Positions 18,026-27,420 of a stretch of 64,000 bases of DNA are shown here, one piece after another; the first letter of the stretch is position 1; each line of letters begins with the position of its first letter. The DNA is taken from positions 1,860,001-1,924,000 of the forward strand of contig KB899087.1 of the NCBI GenBank assembly GCA_000378025.1, in the 5' to 3' direction. The translations under genes were made by a program, and so were the position numbers. The notes under the pieces are model-generated. The model was not told the DNA's origin. It did no database searches and worked only from the letters and a program-made list of their open reading frames with translations. The stretch is from Xanthobacteraceae bacterium 501b. Lineage in GTDB: Bacteria > Pseudomonadota > Alphaproteobacteria > Rhizobiales > Xanthobacteraceae.

Positions 18026-19240
18026 ATGAGTGACACGCTTGCGGTGGACGCGACACCAGCGCCCGCCATCTCCCCGGCATGGGCGGCCGTCGGCTCGATG
18101 ACGCTGGGGGTTTTCGGTCTGGTAACGGCAGAGTTTCTCCCCGCCAGCCTGCTGACCCCGATGGCAGCTGATCTTGGCATCACCGAAGGAACTGCGGGTC
18201 AGGCCGTGACGGCAACGGCTCTGGTGGCGATGGCTGCCAGTCTTCTGGTCTCGGCGGCGACCCAGCGCATCGATCGGCGCAACCTCATGGTCGCCTTCTC
18301 AATCATGCTGGTGATCTCGAACCTTATCGTGGCGTTCGCACCGAACCTGCCTCTGCTCATCCTCGGCCGCGTGCTGCTGGGGTTGGCGCTTGGCGGCTTC
18401 TGGGCAATGTCGGCGGCGCTCACCATGCGGCTCGTGCCTGAGGCGATGATACCGCGTGCGCTGTCGATCCTGTTTAGCGGGGTTTCGGCGGCGACGATCT
18501 TCGCCGCTCCGGTCGGAAGCTATCTCGGCCATCTCGTCGGTTGGCGTGCCGTGTTCCTGCTGGCGGCGGCCATGGGCGTCGTGACGATCATCGCCCAGAT
18601 CATGACCTTGCCCCGCATGGCACCGACCGGCGCTGCTGGGCTGCGCACGCTGGTCGATGTTCTGCGCCGGCCGGGCGTTGCGTTGGGCATGTCGGCGGCA
18701 ATGCTGGCTTTCGCTGGTCATTTCGCGGTCTTTACCTATATCCGGCCGTTCCTCGAGACGGTCACGGGCATCGGCATCAACGCGCTCTCCGGCATTCTGC
18801 TCGGCTTTGGACTGGCGAACTTTGTCGGCACGCTGGCGGCCGGCCCGCTGATCGAGCGTAGCCTGAAAGCGGCGCTGCTCGGCGTGCCGCTGCTGATGGC
18901 CGCACTCGGTGTCGCCCTCGTCACTCTTCCGGCGGATCCCATGGTGCATACCCTGCTGTTCGCCCTCTGGGGCTTTGCCTTCGGCGGCGTTCCGGTCGCA
19001 TGGTCGACCTGGCTCACCCGCGCCGTGCCGGATCAGACCGAGACCGCCGGCGGCCTGCTCGTCGCGTCCGTTCAGTTGGCGATCTCGGTAGGCGCGGCCG
19101 GTGGCGGCGCGATCCTCGCGGTCGATGGCGTGACCGGCACCTTTGCCGCCGCCTGCCTGCTTCTAGTGGTCGCCGCGCTGATCGTCCTGTTCGGCGTGCG
19201 GACTCTGCCGGGCAGCGGTCGCGCAACCGCGCTGCACTAG
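18026..19240 (+). CDS. MFS exporter of the DHA1 drug/nucleoside efflux type
   Basis: A 404-residue inner-membrane protein with 12 predicted hydrophobic segments. The family motif between helices 2 and 3 appears as TQRIDRRNLM, and LGGFWAMSAALTMRLVP in helix 4 closely resembles NepI (purine ribonucleoside efflux). Motif C-like GVSAATIFAAPVGSYLG follows in helix 5. ATG 18026 has GGAAAGG 7 bp upstream. It is transcribed divergently from the AraC gene, which probably regulates it. Substrate unknown. Confidence 0.85.
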   Translation: MSDTLAVDATPAPAISPAWAAVGSMTLGVFGLVTAEFLPASLLTPMAADLGITEGTAGQAVTATALVAMAASLLVSAATQRIDRRNLMVAFSIMLVISNLIVAFAPNLPLLILGRVLLGLALGGFWAMSAALTMRLVPEAMIPRALSILFSGVSAATIFAAPVGSYLGHLVGWRAVFLLAAAMGVVTIIAQIMTLPRMAPTGAAGLRTLVDVLRRPGVALGMSAAMLAFAGHFAVFTYIRPFLETVTGIGINALSGILLGFGLANFVGTLAAGPLIERSLKAALLGVPLLMAALGVALVTLPADPMVHTLLFALWGFAFGGVPVAWSTWLTRAVPDQTETAGGLLVASVQLAISVGAAGGGAILAVDGVTGTFAAACLLLVVAALIVLFGVRTLPGSGRATALH

Positions 19241-19246
19241 ACTCCT

Positions 19247-19288
19247 GATGCGGTGGCTGAATGGCGTGGGACGCTCAGCCATCGCATC
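19247..19288. terminator. Long imperfect hairpin after the MFS gene
   Basis: A 14-bp stem (GATGCGGTGGCTGA pairing with TCAGCCATCGCATC, one G-T pair) encloses a second small stem GCGT-GGG-ACGC. It begins 7 bp after the exporter stop. There is no T-tract, so it may be a Rho-assisted end or an mRNA-stabilising structure. Confidence 0.45.
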
Positions 19289-19471
19289 GCTCTACGTATT
19301 GGACTCGAAGCCTTATCCCAACTTGGAGATCAGGGCTGCCATCGTCGGTCGCCACTGATCAAACCGTCCTCCCGACGCGCGCCGTCGCCGATGACGACCT
19401 CCTTCGACGTTGCCGATTATTTCGATTGCGGCCGGAGCGACGGCTGCCCGCCTGCGTGCCGGGGAGCCCGA

Positions 19472-19830
19472 CTAGAAGAACCCCTTCGCGGGCAACTTGG
19501 TCCCTTTCGCCTCGAAGGCGCCGATGGCAGTGGCCTTGGTGACGCCGGGATTGTGGGTGGCGAGGGTGCGGGCGTTGCGCCAGCGGCGGTCGGGATTGCG
19601 GGCGCGGCTGGCGGCGCTGGCGCCGGCGAGATCGAAGATGCGCCCGCCAACCCGGATGGCGAGCTCGTCGACAATCAGCTTGGCCTTGCGGGGGCCAGTG
19701 CCGCCTCATGGGGGAGGCCATCGTCGTCGCGTCGCTGTCGCGAGCCGCGCCGACGTCATCGAGCGCCCGCTCGCCGCAAGGGCCGGGCCGGGGCCGGCGA
19801 GGCCGGCCGACGCGACGCAATTAATGGCGG
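19472..19830 (-). pseudogene. 3' remnant of a SfnB/DszC-type acyl-CoA-dehydrogenase-like gene
   Basis: The minus strand ending at 19472 encodes KAKLIVDELAIRVG, GRIFDLAGASAASRARN, PDRRWRNARTLATHNPG and a C-terminal KLPAKGFF before the stop. This is the C-terminal helical end of the flavin-dependent SfnB/DszC group; compare LFDALGASAT..LGLDRHWRN in the intact gene at 58338-59591. Upstream, matching residues (DDVGAARDSD, DDDGLPHEAALA) lie in other frames, so frameshifts are present, and there is no N-terminal two thirds. It is a dead copy at the left border of the sulfur block. Confidence 0.7.
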
Positions 19831-19901
19831 GACCGGTCGCCCCGCGACAATTACCAAGAAAGGAGTGCCATCTCGATAATTTCACAGCGTTAGGTCGTGT
19901 T

Positions 19902-21314
19902 TTGCTGGATATCCCTGCCCCCCGCGCCGCGCAGATTCACGAATTGACGGCCCGCGAACTGGCCGCTCTCTACCGCACTGGCGCGCTTTCGCCTGTCGAG
20001 GCGACGACGCAGATCCTCGCGCGCATCGCGGCGCTCGAACCCGCGGTGAACGCCTTCGCGCTGCTCGACCGCGAAGCCGCCCTCGACGCCGCGAGCGCCT
20101 CCGAAGCGCGCTGGCGCCGGGGCGAGCCGCTAAGCCCGGTCGATGGCGTACCGGCGGCGGTCAAGGATCTTCTCTGGACCAAGGGCTGGCCGACGCGGCG
20201 CGGTAGCCATGCGATCGACCCCGACCAGAGCTGGGATGAAGACTCTCCCGCCGTCGCCCGCCTGCGCGAGGCCGGTGCGGTCCTGCTGGGCAAGACGACA
20301 ACCTCGGAATTCGGCTGGAAAGGGCTTGCCGACAGCCCGCTTACCGGCGTCACGCGCAACCCATGGAACCTGAAGCACACGCCGGGCGGCAGCTCCGGCG
20401 GCTCGGCGGTGGCCGCCGCGCTCGGCTTCGGCCCGCTGCAGGTGGCCACCGATGGCGGCGGTTCGACCCGGCTGCCGGCCTCCTTCTCCGGTGTCTTCGG
20501 GTTCAAGCCGAGCTTCGGGCGGGTGCCGGGCTATCCCTCGGCCCACACCGGCACGCTCTTTCACATCGCGCCGCTGACGCGAACCGTGTCCGATGCGGCC
20601 TCGCTGCTGGAGATCATCGCGCGGCCCGATCCCCGCGACTGGCACGCTTTGCCGGCGGCGGAGATCGACTGGCACGGTGCACTGGAGGCCGGGGTCGCGG
20701 GTCTGCGCATCGGCTTCAGCCCGACGCTCGGCTACGCGCAGGTCGATCCCGAGATCGCGGCCGCCGTCGCCTCCGCCGTTCGCCGGCTGGAACAGGCGGG
20801 TGCCCACGTCGAGGAGATCGACCCCGGCATCGATGATCCCTTCCCGGTCTTCCGCACGCTTTGGTTCGCCGCCGCCGCCCGGCTCCTTGCCAACCTGCCG
20901 GAGGAACGGCGCGGTCTGGTCGAACCGGGACTGGCCGAGGTCGCCGCGCAGGGGCGCGCCATCGATGTCGTGGCCTATCTCGGCGCGCTGGAGGCGCGCG
21001 AGGCGCTGGGCCGGAAGCTGGCGCAGTTCCACCAGCGCTATAACCTGCTGATCACCCCGACCACGGCGCGCACCGCGCCGCTGGCCGAGGGCGACAGCGC
21101 GGGGCTGACGGCGCGGCCAATCCCCTCGCCCTTCACCTACCCGTTCAATCTCACCCAGCAGCCGGCCGCCTCGGTGCCGGTCGGGCTGAATTCAGCCGGC
21201 CTGCCCATCGGCCTGCAGCTGATCGCGGCCAAATATCAGGATGCGACCGTGCTCCGGGCCGCCCGGGTGCTCGAACAGGCCCTTCCTTTCGCGCGACCGG
21301 CGGATCCGGCATGA
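19902..21314 (+). CDS. Amidase of the amidase-signature family (first of two)
   Basis: A roughly 470-residue cytoplasmic amidase that would hydrolyse a carboxamide or related C-N bond. The Ser-cisSer-Lys triad is visible as K88 (AAVKDLL), S164 in GGSSGGS and nucleophile S188 in DGGGSTR, the last two 24 apart as in the family. The start is uncertain: TTG 19902 gives MLDIPAPRAAQIHELTARELA, matching where relatives begin, while a good AAGGAG site lies farther up near 19860. It overlaps the next amidase by 4 bp and leads the operon that feeds an SsuABC/TauABC-type importer, so its substrate is probably the imported compound or a breakdown product. Confidence 0.85.
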   Translation: MLDIPAPRAAQIHELTARELAALYRTGALSPVEATTQILARIAALEPAVNAFALLDREAALDAASASEARWRRGEPLSPVDGVPAAVKDLLWTKGWPTRRGSHAIDPDQSWDEDSPAVARLREAGAVLLGKTTTSEFGWKGLADSPLTGVTRNPWNLKHTPGGSSGGSAVAAALGFGPLQVATDGGGSTRLPASFSGVFGFKPSFGRVPGYPSAHTGTLFHIAPLTRTVSDAASLLEIIARPDPRDWHALPAAEIDWHGALEAGVAGLRIGFSPTLGYAQVDPEIAAAVASAVRRLEQAGAHVEEIDPGIDDPFPVFRTLWFAAAARLLANLPEERRGLVEPGLAEVAAQGRAIDVVAYLGALEAREALGRKLAQFHQRYNLLITPTTARTAPLAEGDSAGLTARPIPSPFTYPFNLTQQPAASVPVGLNSAGLPIGLQLIAAKYQDATVLRAARVLEQALPFARPADPA

Positions 21315-22723
21315 GCCTCGCCCCGCCTCCGCTCGATCTCACCCGGCTGCGGGCCGCCTATGCGCGGGGGCTGTCGCCCGTCACCCTCGTCGAGCGGCTT
21401 CTCGCCGGCATCGAGGCGCGCGGCGACGACGGGGTGTGGATCAGCCGCGTCCCCAAACCAAAGCTGCTCGCCCGCGCGCGTGAACTCGCGGCCCTTCCGC
21501 GCTTTGAGCGGGAACGTCTTCATCTGTTCGGCGTGCCGTTCAGCGTCAAGGACTGCATCGACGCTGCCGGGCTTCCCACCACCTCCGCCTGCCCGGCCTA
21601 TGCCTATCAGCCCGAACGGTCGAACCTCGCCGTCGAACGGCTGGTGCGCGCCGGGGCGATACTGGTCGGCAAGACCAATATGGACCAGTTCGCCACCGGG
21701 CTGAACGGCACGCGCACGCCCTATGGCATCGCCCGCAACCCGTTCGATGCGGCCTATATTCCCGGTGGCTCGTCGTCCGGGGCGGCGGTGTCGGTGGCGG
21801 CGGGGCTGGTGAGCTTTGCCCTGGGCACCGACACAGGCGGCTCCGGCCGGGTGCCGGCCGCCTTCAACAATGTGGTGGGGCTGAAGCCGACGCGCGGGCG
21901 CCTGAGCGGCATCGGCGTGGTGCCGGCCTGCCGGTCAATCGAGACGGTCTCGGTCTTCGCACTCACCGCACCGGACGCGCTGGCGGTGCTCGACATTGCC
22001 GAGGAGTTCGACGTCGACGACCCCTTCGCCCGCCTGCCCGGCCGGGGGAAACCCATTCTTGATCAGGGGTTCCGCGTCGGCGTACCTCATGATCCCGCGT
22101 TCTTCGGCGATGCGGGCGCCCGCGCCCTGTTCCTTGAGGGCATCGATACGCTGGCCGCGCTGGGCGGGCAGGTCCGCACGGTGGACTATGCGCCGTTCGC
22201 GGCCCTGAACGAGCTGCTGTTCAACGGGCCCTGGCTGGCCGAACGCTATGGCGCGCTGGCGGAATTCATCGACAACGCGCCCGACGGCGTACTGCCGCTC
22301 ACCCGCGACATCCTGCTCGGCGGCCGCCGTTTCTCCGGCGCCGATGTATTCGCGGGGCTACGACACCTGCTGCAGCAGCGGCGCGAGATCGAGACGCTTT
22401 GGCGCGAGATCGACGTGCTGGTGGTGCCGACCACGCCCACCATTTACCGCATCGACGAGATGCTGGCCGATCCGCTGGTGCTGAATGCCCGGCTCGGCAC
22501 CTATACCAGCTTCGTCAATTTCGCCGATCTCGCCGGCGTCGCGGTGCCGAACGGCTTCCTCCCCAACGGCCTGCCCCAGGGCGTCACCCTGCTCGCGCCG
22601 GCCTGGTCCGAACCGGCGCTGACACGCCTCGCCGACCGCTTCCACCGCGCCCGCGGCGTGCCCCTGGGCGCGACGGGTGCCGCCCACCCCGATATTCCCC
22701 TTGCTGAGAGAGAAAGCGCATGA
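21311..22723 (+). CDS. Allophanate-hydrolase-like amidase lacking the C-terminal domain
   Basis: A 470-residue amidase-signature enzyme with K80 (FSVKDCID), S154 in PGGSSSG and nucleophile S178 in TGGSGR. The sequence around these (SACPAYAYQPERS, TNMDQFATGLNGTRTPYG, VPAAFNNVVGLKPTRG, VVPACRSIETVS) is strikingly like the amidase domain of AtzF/allophanate hydrolase. Full-length AtzF has an extra C-terminal domain of over 100 residues; this protein stops at the end of the amidase domain. It may therefore act on allophanate-like ureido compounds or another amide. Translationally coupled to both neighbours (ATGA overlaps at each end). Confidence 0.85.
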   Translation: MSLAPPPLDLTRLRAAYARGLSPVTLVERLLAGIEARGDDGVWISRVPKPKLLARARELAALPRFERERLHLFGVPFSVKDCIDAAGLPTTSACPAYAYQPERSNLAVERLVRAGAILVGKTNMDQFATGLNGTRTPYGIARNPFDAAYIPGGSSSGAAVSVAAGLVSFALGTDTGGSGRVPAAFNNVVGLKPTRGRLSGIGVVPACRSIETVSVFALTAPDALAVLDIAEEFDVDDPFARLPGRGKPILDQGFRVGVPHDPAFFGDAGARALFLEGIDTLAALGGQVRTVDYAPFAALNELLFNGPWLAERYGALAEFIDNAPDGVLPLTRDILLGGRRFSGADVFAGLRHLLQQRREIETLWREIDVLVVPTTPTIYRIDEMLADPLVLNARLGTYTSFVNFADLAGVAVPNGFLPNGLPQGVTLLAPAWSEPALTRLADRFHRARGVPLGATGAAHPDIPLAERESA

Positions 22724-23712
22724 GCATCGCCAAAACGACCACGCGGCCGACCTGGCTGCGCTTTGCCCTTCTTGCCGCCCTCGGCCTTGGTCTTTGCAGC
22801 CACACGCCGGCCCGGGCCGACAGCGCGCCGCAGGACATCGTCATCGGCGAAGGGTTCGCCCTCGGCTGGGGGCAGTTCTTCGTCGCCGACAGCCAGAAGA
22901 CCTGGCAGGCGCAGGGACTGAAGCCGGAGGTCGTCACCTTCGCCAGCGGCCGCCTCGCGCTCGACGCGCTGGTCGGCGGCCGCATCGCCATCGCCACCGC
23001 CGCAGAGACGCCCGTCGTCTTCGCCAATCTCAACGGCCTGCCGGTGCGGATCATCGGCACGCTCAACCGGCACGAGCCTTTCGATCTGGTGGCGAGTACG
23101 AGCATCGCCACCGCCAAGGATATCAAGGGCAAGCGCATCGGCTACGCCCAGGGGACCAATGCGCATTACTATCTCGGCAAGCTGCTCGCCGCGAACGGGC
23201 TGACGCTGGCCGACATCACGGCGGTCAATCTCAGCCCGGGTGACTTTGTCACCAGCCTCGTCAACGGCTCGCTTGACGCCTTCATCTGGACCGAGCCGCA
23301 TTTGTCGCAGGCGCTGGCGCAGGGGGGCGACAAGGTACATGTCATCCGCAGCCCGGAACTGTACGAGACCTTCTCCAGCATCATCACGCTGCAATCGACC
23401 ATCGACGAGAAGCCCGAACTGCTGGTGAAGGCGCTGAAGGCGCTGATCGCCGCCGACAGCTACATCAAGGCCAATCCCGAGCAATCGATAGCCATCGTCG
23501 CCGAGCGCATCAAGCTCGACCCGAAGGTCGCGGCGGCGTTCTGGGACCGGACCCGCTTCAACCTGACGCTGGACAAGCCGGCGGTGGTGAAGCTGCTGCA
23601 GGAGGAGGCCGAGTGGGCGGTCGCCAACAAGCTGACCCGCCCCGACGCCAAGATCCCGGATTTCAACGCGGTTGTCGTGACCGACCTGTATGAGCGGGCC
23701 GTGGCGAAGTGA
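22720..23712 (+). CDS. Sulfonate/nitrate/taurine-type ABC substrate-binding protein
   Basis: A 330-residue periplasmic protein of the NitT/TauT (SsuA-like) family. Signal peptide core FALLAALGLGLCSHTPARA, cleavage near residue 32. Then VIGEGFALGWGQFF, the conserved DIKGKRIGYAQGTNAHYYLGKLL loop and LVNGSLDAFIWTEPH, all in the expected order for the two-lobed fold. Starts by ATGA overlap with the AtzF-like amidase and ends in a GTGA overlap with the ATPase, so amidases and transporter are one operon. The ligand is not readable from sequence. Confidence 0.87.
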   Translation: MSIAKTTTRPTWLRFALLAALGLGLCSHTPARADSAPQDIVIGEGFALGWGQFFVADSQKTWQAQGLKPEVVTFASGRLALDALVGGRIAIATAAETPVVFANLNGLPVRIIGTLNRHEPFDLVASTSIATAKDIKGKRIGYAQGTNAHYYLGKLLAANGLTLADITAVNLSPGDFVTSLVNGSLDAFIWTEPHLSQALAQGGDKVHVIRSPELYETFSSIITLQSTIDEKPELLVKALKALIAADSYIKANPEQSIAIVAERIKLDPKVAAAFWDRTRFNLTLDKPAVVKLLQEEAEWAVANKLTRPDAKIPDFNAVVVTDLYERAVAK

Positions 23713-24536
23713 ACATGCCGCTCGCCTCATGGCGTGCCGAGGAGCGACCGGTCGTCGCCTCCGGCACGCAGGCCGTGCCAGCCCTGATCGATATCAACGG
23801 CGTCAGCCATTCCTACCGCTCGGCCGGCGGACAGAACCATGCCGCGCTCGCCGAGGTTTCACTGACGATTGGCGCGGGCGAGTTCGTGTGCCTGCTGGGG
23901 CCGAGCGGCTGCGGAAAGACTACGCTGCTCAACATGATCGCCGGCTTCCTCACCCCAACCCACGGCGAGGTGCGGGTCGGGGGCGAGGTGGTGCGCGGTC
24001 CCGGTCCCGAGCGGGGCGTGGTGTTTCAGGATTACTCGCTGTTCGGCTGGCTGACGGCGCTTGGAAATGTCGCCTTCGGCCTGCGCATGGCCGGCGTTCC
24101 GCGGGCGCTGCGCCGGCGCAAGGCGGAGGAAGGGCTGCGCGCCATGGGCCTTGAGGGCGTGGCGGGGCGCTACCCGTTCGAACTTTCCGGCGGCATGAAG
24201 CAGCGCGTCGCCATTGCCCGTGCGCTGGCAACCGAGCCGCAGGTTCTGCTGGCGGACGAGCCCTTTGCGGCGCTGGACGCCATGACGCGGGCCAGCCTGC
24301 AGGCCCAGCTGCTCGACATCCAGCAGCGCTCCGGCACGACGGTGGTGTTCGTCACCCACAACATCGCCGAGGCGGTGTTCCTCGGCAGCCGCATCCTCGT
24401 GATGTCGGCGCATCCCGGCCGGGTGGTCGAGGACGTCAGGATCGACCTGCCGCGCCCCCGGCGGCGCACCAGCACCCCGTTCAACGCGCTCTATGAGCAT
24501 CTCAGCCGTGCCATAGGGCTGGAGGGGGACGAATAA
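23709..24536 (+). CDS. ABC transporter ATPase, SsuB/TauB type
   Basis: 275 residues. Walker [10 protein letters not shown] (about 65-73), Q-loop VVFQDYSLF, signature LSGGMKQR, Walker B VLLADEPFAALDA and the switch His in FVTHN are all present, so it should be active. The C terminus DVRIDLPRPR.R is usual for nitrate/sulfonate/taurine ATPases. The start is GTG 23709 (overlapping) or ATG 23715. Energises the importer formed with the flanking binding protein and permease. Confidence 0.9.
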   Translation: MNMPLASWRAEERPVVASGTQAVPALIDINGVSHSYRSAGGQNHAALAEVSLTIGAGEFVCLLGPSGCGKTTLLNMIAGFLTPTHGEVRVGGEVVRGPGPERGVVFQDYSLFGWLTALGNVAFGLRMAGVPRALRRRKAEEGLRAMGLEGVAGRYPFELSGGMKQRVAIARALATEPQVLLADEPFAALDAMTRASLQAQLLDIQQRSGTTVVFVTHNIAEAVFLGSRILVMSAHPGRVVEDVRIDLPRPRRRTSTPFNALYEHLSRAIGLEGDE

Positions 24537-24538
24537 GC

Positions 24539-25312
24539 ATGCGCCTTCCCGCCCGATCTGTTTTCCTCGGAAGCCTCGGAGCACTCGCCTTCTTTGGTGG
24601 CTGGGAGGCGCTGAGCCATAGCGGGCTGGTCAATCCGATCATGCTGCCGGCGCCCTCGCTGGTGGTGCGGTCCGGTGCCGAGCTGCTGGGGAGCGGGGAA
24701 CTCGCGCGACATCTCGCGGCCAGCCTCTGGCGTGCGGCGCTCGGCTTCGTCTCCGGTGCGCTCCTCGCTATCGGCCTTGGTATCGCCATGGCGAGAAGTG
24801 CCGGCTTGTACGACCTCATCAACCCGCTGGTGCAGATGTTCCGCGCCATTCCCTCGCTCGCCTTCGTGCCGATCGCCATCTTCTGGTTCGGCATCGGCGA
24901 GACCTCCAAGATATTCCTTGTGGCCTGGGGCGTCTTCTTCCCGGTCTGGGTCAACACCTATATCGGCGTGCGCGACACCTCGCCCCTGCTGCTGCGCGCC
25001 GGTGCCAGCCTCGGCGCGGGGAACTGGCGGCTGCTGGCCTTCGTCGTGCTGCCGGCCGCGCTGCCGCTCATTCTCGCCGGGCTGAGGGTGGGGCTTTCGA
25101 TTGCGCTGGTCGTGCTCGTGGCGGCGGAACTGGCCGGGGCCGCGTTCGGCGTCGGCTATCTGATCCAGATGTCGCAAACCGTGTTTCGCGTCGACCAGAT
25201 GTTTGTCGGCCTCGTGGTGCTCGGCATGATGGGCTATCTCGCCGACTTCCTGTTCGAGTGGGCGGTTCGGACGCTGTTGCCCTGGTACGGCGCCGAGCGG
25301 GGCCGGGGCTGA
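24539..25312 (+). CDS. ABC transporter permease, SsuC/TauC type
   Basis: 257 residues with about six transmembrane helices. The cytoplasmic EAA-like loop (LRAGASLGAGNWRLLAFVVLPAALPLI) that docks on the ATPase is clear. Opens with a short basic N terminus followed by a hydrophobic helix. Two bases separate it from the ATPase stop. Completes importer 1 of three NitT/TauT-type importers in the window. Confidence 0.9.
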   Translation: MRLPARSVFLGSLGALAFFGGWEALSHSGLVNPIMLPAPSLVVRSGAELLGSGELARHLAASLWRAALGFVSGALLAIGLGIAMARSAGLYDLINPLVQMFRAIPSLAFVPIAIFWFGIGETSKIFLVAWGVFFPVWVNTYIGVRDTSPLLLRAGASLGAGNWRLLAFVVLPAALPLILAGLRVGLSIALVVLVAAELAGAAFGVGYLIQMSQTVFRVDQMFVGLVVLGMMGYLADFLFEWAVRTLLPWYGAERGRG

Positions 25313-25360
25313 CGCAATTTATTGCGCGAGCTGCCCTCCCGCTTCTGCAATGGTGACGCC

Positions 25361-25663
25361 ATGACACCCGATGAAGCCGTCCCGCTCGAACTCAAGCTCA
25401 CGGATAACCGCAGCGTCCTCGCCATCACCTGGGAGAACGGGGCCGTATCCCGCCTTGACGCGCCACTGCTGCGCCGGCACAGCCGCTCCGCATCAGCGGT
25501 TCGGGCGGCGCTGGAAGGGGTAGCGGCACCGGCAGATGGCGTGACGCTCACCCGCGTCGAACCCATCGGAGCCTACGCCGTACGGCTATCCTTTTCCGAC
25601 GGACATGATCGCGGCATCTATCCCTGGCGCCATCTGCGCGCCATCGCCGACGGCACGGCGTGA
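25361..25663 (+). CDS. DUF971 (GBBH-like N-terminal domain) protein
   Basis: A 100-residue single-domain protein. LELKLTDNRSVLAITWENG, LLRRH, then RVEPIGAYAVRLSFSDGHDRGIYPW fit DUF971, the small domain at the N terminus of gamma-butyrobetaine hydroxylase, also found free beside iron-sulfur proteins. Cysteines seen near the LR segment of some relatives are absent here. Start ATG 25361 lacks a clear ribosome site; an in-frame upstream start at 25322 exists. It sits between the importer and the AprA-like gene, overlapping neither. Confidence 0.75.
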   Translation: MTPDEAVPLELKLTDNRSVLAITWENGAVSRLDAPLLRRHSRSASAVRAALEGVAAPADGVTLTRVEPIGAYAVRLSFSDGHDRGIYPWRHLRAIADGTA

Positions 25664-25674
25664 GGACGTCTTCC

Positions 25675-27411
25675 ATGGATGCGATAAAGGACGGCCTCTC
25701 GCAGGTCGATTGCGACGTGCTGGTGATCGGCGGCGGCACCGCCGGGCCGATGGCGGCGCTGAAGGTGAAGCAGAACAACCCGAAGGCGCGCGTCGTCCTG
25801 CTGGAAAAGGCCAATGTGAAGCGCTCCGGCGCCATCTCCATGGGCATGGACGGGCTGAACAACGCCGTGGTGCCGGGCTACGCCACCCCGGAGCAGTACA
25901 CCAAGGAAATCACCATCGCCAATGACGGTATCGTCGACCAGGCGCCGGTGCTGAAGTATGCCGAGCGCTGCTTCGAGATCATCCAGGAACTGGACCGCTT
26001 CGGCATCCGCTTCCAGAAGACCGGCAATGGCGACTACGACGTCAAGAAGGTGCACCATCTCGGCACCTATGTCCTGCCGATGCCCAATGGCGACACGGTG
26101 AAGAAGGCGCTCTATCGCCAGCTGCGCCGCGAGCAGGTGCTGATTTCCAACCGCTACATGGCGACCCGGCTGCTCACCGCGCCGGACGGGCGGATTGCCG
26201 GCGCCATCGCGGTGAACACACGCAGCGCCGAATTTCTGGTGCTGCGCGCCAAGGCGGTGATCCTGTGCCTCGGCGCGGCCGGTCGGCTGGGCCTGCCGCA
26301 GTCCGGCTATCTCTGGGGCACCTATGAGAACGCCACCAATTCCGGCGACGGCTACGCCATGGCGTTCCATGCCGGGGCGGCGCTGGCCAATCTCGAATGC
26401 TACCAGATCAACCCGCTGATCAAGGACTATAACGGCCCGGCCTGCGCCTATGTCGCCGGCCCCTTCGGCGCCTATACCGCCAATGCGGAGGGCAATCGCT
26501 TCATCGAGAGCGACTACTGGTCGGGCCAGATGATGCAGGAATTCTACAACGAGCTGCAGTCGGGCAAGGGGCCGGTGTTCCTCAAGCTCAACCATCTTCA
26601 TCCCGACACGGTGGGCGAGATCGAAACCATCCTGCACAAGGTGGAGCGCCCCTCGCGCGGCCGCTTCCACGCGACGCGCGGCACGGATTACCGCGAGAAG
26701 ATGATCGAGATGCACATTTCGGAAATCGGCTTCTGCTCGGGCCACAGCGCCTCGGGCGTCTTCGTGGATGAGTTCGCCCGCACCACGGTGCAGGGGCTCT
26801 ACGCCGCCGGCGACATGGCGAACGTGCCGCACAACTACATGCTGGGCGCCTTCACCAATGGCGCCGTCGCCGGCGAGCACGCCGCCTCCTATATCGGCGA
26901 GGTCGACCTTCCCGAGATCGACGCCGAGTTCATCGCCAAAGAGCGCGCCCGCGTGCTGGCGCCGACCAAGCGCGAGGACGGCATTCCGCCGAACCAGCTC
27001 GAATACAAGACGCGGCGCTTCGTGAACGACTATCTCCAGCCGCCCAAGGTGACGGCGCGGATGAAGATCGGCCAGCAGCGTTTCGCCGAGATCCGCGAGG
27101 ACCTCGACACCGCGATGGTTGCCCGCGATTCGCACGAGCTGATGCGGGCGCTGGAGATCGCCTCGATTCTCGACTGCGCCGACATGGCCGCGCACGCCTC
27201 GCTGTTCCGCACCGAAAGCCGTTGGGGGCTCTACCACAACCGTGTCGAGTACCCTGAGAAGGACGACGAGAACTGGTTCTGCCACACGCTGCTGCGCAAG
27301 AAGGACGGCCGCATGGTCTCCGAAAAGCAGCCGATCGCGCCCTATAGCGTTCCCATCGAGGACGAGGAACGCGGCGCCTACGACCAGTTGCGCGTCCGCA
27401 AGCAGGCCTGA
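25675..27411 (+). CDS. AprA-like FAD-dependent oxidoreductase (fumarate reductase/adenylylsulfate reductase superfamily)
   Basis: 578 residues. The N-terminal dinucleotide fold GGGTAG (19-24) binds FAD, and LLEKANVKRSGAISMGMDGLNN closely recalls the flavin-contacting segment of AprA (adenylylsulfate reductase alpha). TVQGLYAAGDMANVPHN is the second FAD contact. It is shorter than AprA (about 640), so it is a homologue of unknown reaction, not an assured APS reductase. ATG 25675 has TGAGGA 8 bp upstream. The next gene is a small two-cluster ferredoxin, matching the AprA-AprB pairing. Its position behind amidases and a sulfonate-type importer suggests a redox step on the imported compound (inference). 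Confidence 0.82.
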   Translation: MDAIKDGLSQVDCDVLVIGGGTAGPMAALKVKQNNPKARVVLLEKANVKRSGAISMGMDGLNNAVVPGYATPEQYTKEITIANDGIVDQAPVLKYAERCFEIIQELDRFGIRFQKTGNGDYDVKKVHHLGTYVLPMPNGDTVKKALYRQLRREQVLISNRYMATRLLTAPDGRIAGAIAVNTRSAEFLVLRAKAVILCLGAAGRLGLPQSGYLWGTYENATNSGDGYAMAFHAGAALANLECYQINPLIKDYNGPACAYVAGPFGAYTANAEGNRFIESDYWSGQMMQEFYNELQSGKGPVFLKLNHLHPDTVGEIETILHKVERPSRGRFHATRGTDYREKMIEMHISEIGFCSGHSASGVFVDEFARTTVQGLYAAGDMANVPHNYMLGAFTNGAVAGEHAASYIGEVDLPEIDAEFIAKERARVLAPTKREDGIPPNQLEYKTRRFVNDYLQPPKVTARMKIGQQRFAEIREDLDTAMVARDSHELMRALEIASILDCADMAAHASLFRTESRWGLYHNRVEYPEKDDENWFCHTLLRKKDGRMVSEKQPIAPYSVPIEDEERGAYDQLRVRKQA

Positions 27412-27420
27412 GGAACCACC

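Noticed and set aside
25618-27285. A 555-codon leftward frame opposite the AprA-like gene
   Set aside because: Antisense shadow; the forward frame has clear FAD motifs and a ribosome site.
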